Assembly: GCA_040954595.2 (NCBI GenBank)
Contig: CM082596.2
Coordinates: forward strand, 1,674,001-1,738,000
Direction: 5' to 3'
DNA: 64,000 nt
From: Balanoglossus misakiensis
Taxonomy: Eukaryota; Hemichordata
A model generated the notes under the pieces. The model was not told the DNA's origin and did not search any database. It saw only the letters and a list, made by a program, of their open reading frames with translations. The stretch's first letter is position 1. Each line of letters starts with the position of its first letter. This document shows, piece by piece, positions 22,401 to 34,400 of this stretch. A program made the position numbers and the translations under genes.

Positions 22401-25400
22401 TATTTGTGTACAACCGTCATCTCTCCACAGAACCCAAACCCAAACAAGTCACAGTGGCAGTTATCAAACCAGATGCAGTCAAAGCTGGGCAAGCAGAAGA
22501 AATCGTGGCAAAGGTGAGAGCTCAGTTGTTCCATGCTAGTTCCTAATAATTTGTAGTTGAAACACCAACAATGCTATTTACATACAATCAGTGAAGTTGA
22601 AAATTAATTGCTGTGTTGAAATTGTGGTTTTCAAACCACTTGTGGTTTTACTATCAGCAACATGTGAAGTATAATAAGGGATGTTTTCTGAACATTGGCT
22701 TGTCTTGTTCCATTCTAGATGAAAGAAGCTGGTCTCGAAATCTTGGCACAAGAGGAAAGAATGCTCACAGAAGATGAAGCAAGAGAGTTGTATTCTATGC
22801 ACAAAGATGAGGTGTGTATTTATATCCCTGCAGAATGTGGCAGGTAGTAGTCTGTTGACTGTAGAGATGAGTAGTCATCTCATAATGGTACCCACATGTC
22901 TGTTACAGGAACACTTTGAAGATTTGGTGCAGTTCATGGCCAGTGGTCCTGTCCATACGTTAGTCTTAACAAAGGGTGATACAGGAGAGGGCGTTATTCC
23001 TGAAGTCAGGACTCTGATTGGTCCAGCAGATGTGGCAAAGGCAAAGGAAGAGGCACCAGAAAGGTATATTGGGGTCAACAATTTCTTTTATTGACCTGAC
23101 ATTTCAAACTTTTGAAAACACTTCTCAGTAGGACTTGCTGTGTTATTTTTGGTATCTTTTTCGAAATGTATGCTTGACTGTCACTCATTAATTTCATTTC
23201 CTTTCCCTCCCACCCACAGTTTGCGAGCTGTGTATGGTACAGACACAATAACAAATGCTGTCCATGCAGCAGATTCAGACGAGACAGCTGCAAGGTAAGA
23301 TCCTCAGCATTTACTAGTCTTCTAGAATTTTGCTTTGACACTGTAGATATCTTGTTATATTCAGATGTGTATAGCACCACATGTTCAATGATTATTTTAG
23401 TCTTTGAGGAGAATCCATGGATGATGTAAAAATGTTGATGTCTTGCATTTTGCAGAGAATTAGGTTTCTTCTTCCCCAACTACTCAGTGCCAGTGGTACC
23501 AGGCACAGGACCTCCACCCAAAATGGAAAGAACACTTGCCATTATCAGACCAGATGCACTCCGAGAACACAAAGGTGAGGCAACTCTCAGAATTAGCATT
23601 TCATTTTTATTTTGGGATGGTGATTGTCACGAGGTAGAGACGGCAACTCTTATGAACTTGAATTTAAAGTTATGGACCCTATTGCACAATTTTCAAGGGG
23701 TTTCTCAGTCTCTGCAGAAGTGGTCCACACAGCACAGGACTAGTAATTTGAAATGGTCAGTTTTCTCATTTTATATAAAATACTGATGGTTTAAAGAAAA
23801 CACTACTTGCATGATTTCAGATTCCATAATTGACAAGGTACAGGAAGCCGGTTTTGAAATCGCACTACAGAAAGAGATCGCACTAACAGAAGACCAAGCG
23901 AAGGAATTCTACAAAGAACATGAGGGACAGGAATACTTTGATGCATTAGTAACAAATATGACCAGGTAATATTCTCAACACTTTCTTATGATACAGTCAG
24001 CAGACAAAATTAGGGTTTGATGATAAAGACAGAATATACATGACGACTCTCATGAGAATATTAGTATTAATTCCTGTCTGTTGACATCTCTCTGCACAGC
24101 GGTCCAGTGTTAGTACTAGGTCTAGCCAGGGAAGATGCAATCCAGACGTGGAGGGACATGCTGGGACCAAAACTCCCGGAAGAAGCCAAACAGAGTGCGC
24201 CAGAAAGGTAACCCAGAGCCAAAAATATGTGTGATGGCCACTTAAAGCCAAGAAGTCATCTGAAAAGTAGAAATCTACTCCTTGAAACACTAGTTGTACC
24301 TTGTCATCATAGATGTGGTAGTCATAGTTTAGTAGTAGTAGTACCTGGTCTTAATACATTTAGTTCATGTAGTCTAAACTGATTTTCACTATGGTACATA
24401 ATGTACAGTAGATAGATCTAGAGAATCAACTATATGCTGTTCAACTCAACAAGTTTCTTACAAACAATTCTATGTCTTGCACACTATATGCGATGATATA
24501 TGCCTTTCGGATGAGGGCAGTGTTTTTGACTACTATTTTTTTCCACAGTTTAAGAGCTCAATTCAGTGTGGAAGGATTACCTGTTAACACGTTACACGGC
24601 AGTGACTCAGCAGATCGAGCAGACAAAGAACTTAATTATTTCTTCCCAATGCAACAGACATTAGCTGTCATAAAACCTGAAGCTGTTGGTGAACACAAAG
24701 GTAGTCCCATTTCATGTGTGTGTGCGAGGAATCACAGAAATCAAGCCAAGAGGGTCATGTCTAGGAAATGGGACGGTGAACAGGGATACAGAAATACATA
24801 CATATTCTAAAAGAAAGATTTGATGAAACTGTTTTCATCACCCGTTTCCTATTTTACCCCACTTGGCTTGGTTTCTCCGACGTGTGGTCCTGTATATGAA
24901 CCGTCTTTTTTTGTCGATCTGTGTTTTTCTCCGTAGTTTGCGTGCCCAATTTACGTTAGGTGACATCAATGCACTCCACGGCAGTGACTCAGCCAAAGCT
25001 GCAGACAAGGAACTGCAATACTTTTTCCCATTGCAGCAAACGTTAGCTGTTATCAAACCCGATGCAGCTGAGGAGCAGAAAGGTAGACTCCCGAATCTGG
25101 GTTCATTCACAATTTTCTCTGGCTTCATCACTTGGCGAGTTATGCTTTTCTGCAACGTAGCACTGTACCCCTCCTTTAAGTTGCTGTCACACCCCTTTTG
25201 ATACTTTAGAATAGCCCTCAATTGCATCAAGTGTCTGTAGTAGAATACCCAGTCCATGTCATGGATTTGGTAGAATTTTTCCATAATGACCAAATTAGAT
25301 TTGCCAACTTCTTCCTTACAGATGCACCATCCATATACCGTAGTAAAGGTGTGTTTCCTATCTTAAAAATGCACGGTATTTGCTATCCAACAGACATTGA

Positions 25401-28400
25401 TAATTGATTTGTGAACATATTCTTTGTAGTGTTAAAAATGGCATAAATCAATCTCATACAGTTTACACATTGCCTACACCTCAAGAACTCCTGATACGGC
25501 TAGCTTGGGCTAGCACAGTGCCAACAGTTGACCAGGGCAGTGCTATCACGTCACAGTGTTGATAGAAATGGGATGGCACTGTGCTGCTCTGTTGCTAGCT
25601 CTGTGTTGGCATTTTGTGCCTGGGTACTGGCACCCAGTACACTCTGGGCCAATACTTGCCAAGCACAGAGGTAGCACTGGGCTGGCCACGTGGAAAGGAC
25701 CTCTTGAGCTGTACTGTATGTGAAGGAAAACTCTTAAAATCTGATCAGCATGAAAATTTCTTTCGCGCATAGACCAAAGTAAAAAGCATACATTCTGGAT
25801 TATATTGCATAAAAATTCCCCCCAAATCCTCTTGCCCCCCCCCCCCCCTTTCTTTGGAATGAATTACTGCTAGTTTTGCTAAAGCATGGTTCTGGAGGTG
25901 AAGCCAGGGAAAATTGATGTCTCAACACGCACAGCATGACTGGCAATGGCTTCAAGTCCACTCCAAATAGACATCCTTAAATTGCTAAGACTTTGCCGCT
26001 TGAAATAAACTGTGTGGCATTTTTGTGCAACATAAAAACAAGCTGTGTGAAATTTGTGCTGTTCAGAGTCAAACTGATAACATGCATGGTTTGGACTCAG
26101 AATGCATTTAAGTGTGTGAGCTGCCAATGCTCTTAATAATGCTTCATCAGGAGTAGAAATGTGTAATGTGTTCATTGTCATTTAAGATCATTGTAGTTCA
26201 GAGTTTCATGTTAAAGTAACTACAATTTAGAGTTAGAATGGCAATAGGCATGTTTAAAAATTCAACACTGGTTACAAAACTATACACTGGTTATAAAACT
26301 CTTGATTTCAAAATTATTTACTGTACTGGGTTTAACTTTATGGTAGTAATATGTTTAGAGCAAATTAAATAAAAGGAAAATTGTCATATCATGCATTACA
26401 AATTATACATTTTCATTTTGACTGCCTCACATCACATAAAGATCATGATGCAGGGACAAAAGGGGAAATTAAAACCATAGTCTTTCAGAAAATCTTTTTT
26501 TAATGGTCATCAGATAAAGTTAATTCAAAAAAATTATTGTAGGCGTAGTTAGTTTTCACAATCTTGCCTGTCATTCTGTGCCCGTTTGCTATGGACCCAG
26601 ACCCATAAACCAACATCAGTGATAATGAATTATGTAAAATTATTAAAATTCCTCATTGTTTAGTGATATGTTAGCATTACTGCAGTAACAGTAGATAGTT
26701 TTCAGTCATAGTTTACAGAATTTTAATACTCCAAGCTTTATTTCCAACTTCTCTGTCATGTTGTGGCAACCTCTGGGTAAAATTCAAAATTACATAACTG
26801 TACTCAATCCAGACTACAGTGATTATAAATGAATTTGAATTTTTCCCAAAGGATGCCCGCACGACCAATATGATTTTCCGTCAGCATCTAACTGCATGGC
26901 TACAAAGACATACCTCCCCTGTTCTGTGGTAAAATGGAATGTTCCAGCCTAGCATAATTCATTCATGGAGCATTCAATTTTACCAAAACACAATGGCTTA
27001 AAATATTTATTTTTTCTGATCTCTTTCTAGCCCTTTGCATGATGCAAAACCCTGTCTATTTAGCGTACTCCGGCCCTGAGTATATAAAGTTCCTTTAGCT
27101 GCATGATTCTTATACTTCTCTCTTGCCTAGTGTGTGTGTTGACCTATAATAAGTGGGCACATGAGATATAGTTTTCAAACTCACTCACTTTGATGTACAT
27201 TTTTAGATTCATTATATCTTTGTTTATCAACATTTTCACAGAGATAGTGTTGTATCCATTGTTAATGTACTTTGTTCTTGCCATTCAATGTTTCATATGG
27301 TAGTACTTTTAATGTAGATATGTACAACACATCACAGAGACCAAAAACACTGCACAAGACACTCAATAAGACACTCCATAGCACACACACACTCACATAC
27401 ACACACACACACACACACAGACCCAGGATACATACAGAATTTGACAACCACAAGACGACGACTTAAAACTAGGACTGGTAATTCTGCAAGGACGTATGTG
27501 TTTGTTAAATCTTACTGTGTGGTAACTAGTGCTGCACATATAAAAACTTCCAAGTCAATTAGATCATGAATTATGTTCTATAATGTGTGATGTTAATTAT
27601 GTTGTTAGTTGTCATCAGTATTTCACACTTTGTGTAGACAGTAACCACACATAACACAGACAGCTACTGTGATTATTGGCACATGCTGATTTTCTTGCAT
27701 TGATCTCATTTCTGCAATCGTTACAATTTTGTGCAAGACTGGTTTTCTTCTTTGGTAGAGACACAAGCAGCCAAGAAGTTTGACCATAATTGGTGATGTT
27801 TTCATCTGTCTTAGTCAGCCAATAATCAGTGCAAGTTTGTGATTATGTTGGTTTCCAAATTAATCGTCAATGCTGACAGACGTTATTTCACTTTTTCCCC
27901 AAAACAGAGGCCATCCTTGAGAGGATAAAAGAAGCTGGCTTCAACATCGCTGTCTCCAAGGAAACGCAAATGACGAAAGAACTAGCAGAACAACTTTACA
28001 AAGATCATGAAGGCAAAGACTTCTATGAAAGCCTTGTTGAGCACATGTCAAGGTATTATGATATAATTATGCAAGAGTGGTACTGTCATGAAATTCAGAC
28101 AATGTGATTCACCCCTTTCCAAAATAATATGTGTCATGTTGATATGGCCCAACTATTGTGGATTGATGGATCATTCCATTCATGGGTATGGAAGGCCTGT
28201 GTTTGATGTGCACCACGCTTATGTTTGCATTCCTCAGTGGGCCATCAATGGTCATGGTGTTATCAAGAGAAGATGCTGTCCAGGGCTTCAGGGAGATCAT
28301 GGGACCGACAGATCCAGACGTGGCCAAGGAACAGGCGCCGGAATCACTCCGAGCGCTGCTGGGAAAGGATATCCTACAGAACGCCATTCATGCCAGTTCG

Positions 28401-31400
28401 ACTCCGGATGCTGCCTCTACTAAAATCAAGGAATTCTTCCCGGATGTGGAGTTCAATCCGGATGGTACACTGAGAGGTGAGTGAAGTACTTTTATCAACA
28501 GAATTCAGAAAATCTTAACTTTCATAAAAAGTGACTAAAATACTGTCCGAAGACTGTATCTCACAACACTCACAATATATGGCACAGATTAATTTGTTAT
28601 TTTCATGGGATTCCTAGACAGGTTGTCTCAGTCCACATGAACTGCCTATCAGTTTGTTTACTGCTGTGTTAACTCCAGATGCACGGTTTTGTTTGTTTGT
28701 TTGTCACTTACTAACTCTAGGAGAGGAAGGAGAAGAGGATGAGGAAGGAAAAGATGAAGAAGATGAAGAAGAAGAAGAAGGTTAATATCACTTTTCTCTC
28801 TCAGTTTCTGTCATCAACATTAGGATAGAATCTAGTGTTTTGTGTTTCGTGCTAATGTCTTGTCTGGACTATTTGTTGTCTGGAAGAGAATTCTGCAAAA
28901 GTGTTGAACTGTGCATGAAGTGTGTAGGCAGAGTGTTTTTATGTTAAGGTTATGTACCATAGGTTGACTCCTGTCTGTGAAAACAGCAACTGGCAACATT
29001 GTCTTTCAATCTTAATAGCCATGTGTGCATAAAGACAGACACCTTGTTGTTGAAATGGGAAGCGTTTTTAGAAACAATCTAGTTCTGTCACTTGCCAAAA
29101 CTTTCCACTGTGTGATGTGTGCCACTGTTGTACAATTGTGTCTCTTGATGCCTGACTCACTTCAGAAGAAGAGCGAGAGGAACCTGGAGAGGCGACCGCC
29201 GAGGCAGAAGGCGGAGAGGCAGAAGAAAAAGCTGAGGTCGAGGAAGGAGGAGAAGAAGGTTGAAATCCAATTCTGATCCGTCGTCGTCATTTCTTGCATG
29301 TTGCCTGCCATTGGTGGAGGATTTGCTCTCATTAACATGTCATCCATATATGGTCAAGTTGTCATGATGACAACCAAATATGGCAACACAAATAGAATTG
29401 GCCCTCATAAGCATAAACATTCCCATATTTGGTCAAGAAGCCATTAAATTACCAAATATGGCACACAACTGATCCAATCAGTGAAAGTATACTCACCACT
29501 CATGACTCTTGACCAATTATCAATGGCATTTCTTTTTTATTTCAGGCTTTTTTTGTTTCCAAGCATGGACTTTGAACTGCAATTCTTTTCTGTTCTATAA
29601 TGCTCAATATGTATATCTCCCATTGCATGCTGCATGTTTATGATTTCAACCATGTTAAACATAATTTTGTTCATGTATCATTTGGTATTCATGTAATGGT
29701 TAATGTGTGTGTAACTTGTATGATATGCGACCTTCCTTCTTTCATGTGTTTGTATTGATTCTCTCTCTAGCTGGTCGTGGTAATTCCATTAATGCTTTTG
29801 TAAAAGTCTCTGATAATGCAAAGCTTGAATTCACCATCAGTGTAAATACAAAATTAAGATTCAGTTTCTTGTTGTTTGAAGTTGGAAGCTCTATTATGAT
29901 GTAGTTCCAGTTAGGAAGGTGTTTTTAAGATATGGAGCAAGGAAGAATTTGACATGAAAAATGCTAGGAAATTATCAAAAACTACTCATTAATTTTCTTC
30001 CCTGGGTAACTACACTTATGTGAGAAGAGTATCAGAAATTGATTGTGAATATTTATCTTGCACACCTGTTCAGCCAAAGAAGAAGAGAAACAAGAGGAAG
30101 GTGGAGAAACGGCAGCAGCAGAAGCAGAACAGCCTGCAGCAGAAGGTGGTGAAGCAACAGACGCAGCAGCTGCAGAGGGCGAGGAAAAACCGGCAGATGA
30201 GGAAAAAGCTGAAGGTAGGGATCTTTCTATTCCATGTGGGAACAGAGATGTTGGGGCAGGAAAAAGAAACAGTTGAACTAAGTTGCAGTACCGTTGATGG
30301 TTTATGCAAGTCTTGGACAGACGAATTGATTTGTCGGTCACTCCATTTCAGGTGAGGGAGAGCAGCCAGCAGCAGCAGCAGAAGGGGAGGAGAAGCCAGC
30401 TGAAGGTGAGATTGGAATCGATGAAACTCACTCGCATACAGACAATATGAAACATGAGGAAAGTGTACAGTACATAGTGATGCTGCTATTTCTGTCCGCC
30501 AAAACACTTTTCCTCTTGCGTCATGTTGTACATACAACATATGCATGGAATCCGCATGATACTGATACAGTAGAAATGATAGAATCAACACCATTGTGAG
30601 TGTTGGTGCAGGTCCAATGCCACACGCACTCTCAATGCATGGATGGTAGATACCCCATAATGCAAACATGTGGTTGGTTATTCTTCCACATTGTAGCCCA
30701 GACCCAAGTAGATGACAATTGCATTCATCTCCTTCACCATTCTCATTCTGTCCTCTAGGGTTTATTGTCTATCAAAGTCAGTGATCAGGCCAGTAGGTGC
30801 TGCATGATGTATTGTTTCCAAGTCACATGTAGCATGCATGAGACATTCATTGTAGCTACCTTCATGTGTAAGACCTTCTGTATTGCATGTATAGACATCC
30901 TCATTTTACCCACACTTCCTATAGCTGTCCATTTCTGTGTACACTAGCATTCTTTACACACATATACATACATGCAGAATAATACCCTACACCACAGGCA
31001 TGGAAGGGTATTATTTGAGATAACCACCCAGTACTACAAACTGGTCGATAACTCCAACAGACACCAGTGTTTGAAACAATTTTGCATACACAGTGCTCAC
31101 ACATATTTCATTGTTTGATATTAACTTATTTTCTTGTTATTTTCGTAGCATATTATAGTACTTTCTCCTTTCAGTATAATTCTTCTCTTCTGAAGATTTG
31201 CTTTGTGATTTTGCTTCTTGAAACCCAACTGTCCCTGCCTTGGTGCTACTATTGATTTTTTACAGGACATGAATTCATCAGCGTTTTCAATCTTTTTTGC
31301 ACTTCTATTTTCATTGTCTGTGTCCCTACAATATGATTTTTCACCCACTTTGTTCAAACTGTTTTACCTTCAAAGAGTATCAACAAACCTGAAATGTATG

Positions 31401-34400
31401 AAGTCCCATTGTTTCTCAAGTTCAGTCTGGTCCACTGGACTCTTAAATAGGGGTGCAAAAATCGGTACAGTGTAATTTAAGGCGGGTGGGATTACAGAGT
31501 CAGGAGTTTCTTGTGTCATCACAGTAGAAGAAGAAACAGATCATGTACCTGACGACAGAGAAAGTGTGCAGCAGGTTTCGAAACAAAGTAGTGTTCAGAG
31601 CGGTGATGAAGATGGAGATGTGGGAGACGGGGATGGTGCAGAACAGGTTGATGAGAAGGGTGGTGTTGATGATGGTGATGGTGATGATGAAAAAGGGGAT
31701 GATAGTGTGTCTTACGACCAGGAGGATGAGAAAGCAAGTTTTGAAGAAGGTATATATACACCACATGGAGTTTATGTACCACACTGTCAATGAAAATTGT
31801 GTTTGATGTGTGTTGTATTCAGAATCTGTTGTCCAGTCAGTGTTGTTTGTTTTCAGTGGAGCGTGCATGTGTAGACATGTTAGAACAATTTTCGTTGTTG
31901 TTTAAAAGCAGGACTCAGTGGTAATGGTGTCACTCAGTTTCGAAACCACTGCAACATTCAGAAAAAGATAAAATTACAAATCAATGGAAGTATGAAATGC
32001 TATACAATTGACAGCAACTGTTGTGACTGATGTCTTGGAAATAAGATAAAACCTGACCAGGACTGTCTGTGGAACCAAGTTTCAAGTAAACCACCATTGT
32101 AATTGTGCCCAAAATGCTGACTTTCAGAAGGTGACTCTGATGAGAAAGAGGAGGAAGATCTGGAAAAGAGTGATAGTAGTGATGATGTTGACAGTCACGT
32201 TGGCAGTGGGGGTGGGGAAAGTCACGATGAACAAGGGGACCAGGATGTGGATGATGAGAAACAGGAAGATGAAACTGCGGAGGAAGGGGAGGGAAAAGAT
32301 GACGGTGGTGATGATGATGATGATGATGGTGGTGGTAGTGGTGATGGCGGTGAGGAGGAGGAGAAGGAGGAGGAGGGGCCAGAACAGGAGGAGGAAAAGG
32401 AGGTTGAGAATGAGACCGAAGGTATTCAGAATGGAAAGTTCACGGAGTTCAAAATTTGATCAGAAATTCCGTTTGGTTAGTTTGTATTTTCATTGCAAAT
32501 CCTGACTTCAACCAAGACTAAGCAAGCAATCAACCAATGCTTGAAGTTGGAAAAAAATCAGTTTTGGACTCTGTCTTGCAAGTGCTAAGTGTAATGACAC
32601 AATGTCATAGTAATGTGGCATGTTGGTGAACAGTGGACTAACAGTCTCATGGCTTGTAGTAATGGGTTAATATATGGCCGAGAGTCAATGTTAAGATCAT
32701 TGCTGCAGCAACAAGTGAAATGTAATAATCTCAGGCATGTATGTACATTGTACATGTATATGTATGGTACTGTGGTGGGCCATATCTAACTGTGCACAAT
32801 ATTGAAGTATAACCACTCGTATTACGTGGCTGTTTATTGTGGTATAAATGGCTGTGAATGACTAATAATTGTCTTCAGACTAAAAATATCCATGTGCAGC
32901 CTGTGCCCCTCAAGTCGGATACTCGAACTCCCCCTTTCCCCCAAACCCTGCATTCCCATGGGTATCTCCCCACCCTTCTCTGCTCAGCACGAGCTGTCTG
33001 TCAGTGCATGCGGCACAGTGGATTTTCTGATGCACTGCATGGATACTATGCATGTGCATGCATGCCGCGACCACAAGTATATCCTCCAGCTCGGCTGTCC
33101 AGTACAACTACAACACTGCCAGAATACTAGAGCATGGCAGACCATCTTGTCATGTCCTCGTCTTTCAGTGTTCAAACACTGGTATTTCTCTGTACATTGT
33201 CTGTTCACTTCTTTCATTAGCTGCTTGTTTCTTTTTCTTCCACACTGTTACAATGTATCAAACTCTACTTTCACTACTCCCAGGTGAAGACAATGAACCG
33301 AAGGCGGATGATCTAAACGAGGGTAGGCTGTCTTCTTCTCTCTCAAAGCCTTTACCCATCTCTCTTCACATTATTTCCCCTTCCACGATATCTCATCATT
33401 TGTCTCAATATCTATTTGTACTTGCTATTCAAAGGAGAGGCCACAGAAACACAGGACGAGGGAGATCAGAAAGAGGAAGAAGGAGCAGTGGAGGGTGAGA
33501 GCATGCTTGACATAACCTGCCAGCCCCCATTCCCCTCATAAAATGGTTTGACCCTTCACTGTGTGACCCAACAGGACATTCCAAAGTCATGACATGGGGG
33601 AATGTGGAGGCGACGGGTCACTATACGGAAGGATGTTTTACAAAGTCAAGGATTTATGTGATGTTTATCCAAAATATGCGACTTATCTTAAATTATCTCA
33701 AAATTTGCCTAGAAGAATTTTTGTGACAAACTGATACTCACTGGAATCCTGTGACTTTGTAGAAACAAAATTCTTCCTACCTTCCAGTATGACATGCATG
33801 CCTCTCTGGGTGTTAACCATTCCTTCATCCATTTCTCTGATAAGTCTAGGTGCTTGAACCCTGGTTTCCATTGTAGATGACAGTGCATGAAGCTATCACT
33901 GGTCCTTCTTGGATTTGCATGTTCCTTTTCAACCAACACCATTTCTCTGAATCATTTCAAGGTGAAATTCTTCGTACATGTTTCACTAAACCCTTGGTTA
34001 ACTTCCTGGAGTAGTAGTGTCCTCTGTGTGATGGTCTTGTGCATGTATTTCAACAATCTTCAGTACGTCTCACTTCTTACCTTTTCATTCCACACCTCTG
34101 CATGGTGGCTGTGTCCATGTGAAGAGTTTATTCACATTTACATTTATGACACTCATTTGCATATTAAAATTCAGGTGAACAACAGGCCGAGGAGCAAGCT
34201 GACCAGCCAGAGGCTGACCAACCAGATGGTGAGAACATCTGTACTCACTGCTGATGAATTTGCATAACACACACTTTCCCTTCACATGTTTACTCCTACT
34301 GTTCTCTTGTTTACAATGTACAAGATGCACTGTCAGAGTATTTGTTTGTCTGTTGATGTTCTGTCTCTGTTCTTTATGTTGTGCCTTTTGTTGTCATATT

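Noticed and set aside
24549-25082. Exons A and B as two consecutive parts of an extra fourth NDPK domain
   Set aside because: The phases do not join, and neither is followed by its own copies of the remaining NDPK exons.
29771-29900. Acceptor-preceded open stretch in a tail intron as an alternative last exon
   Set aside because: No acidic composition, no poly(A) signal directly after it, and no resemblance to the other tail exons. It remains possible but unsupported.
30070-30669. Minus-strand 199-codon ORF rich in Phe, Leu and Cys
   Set aside because: It is the reverse complement of the Glu/Ala-rich tail exons, whose codons lack stop complements.
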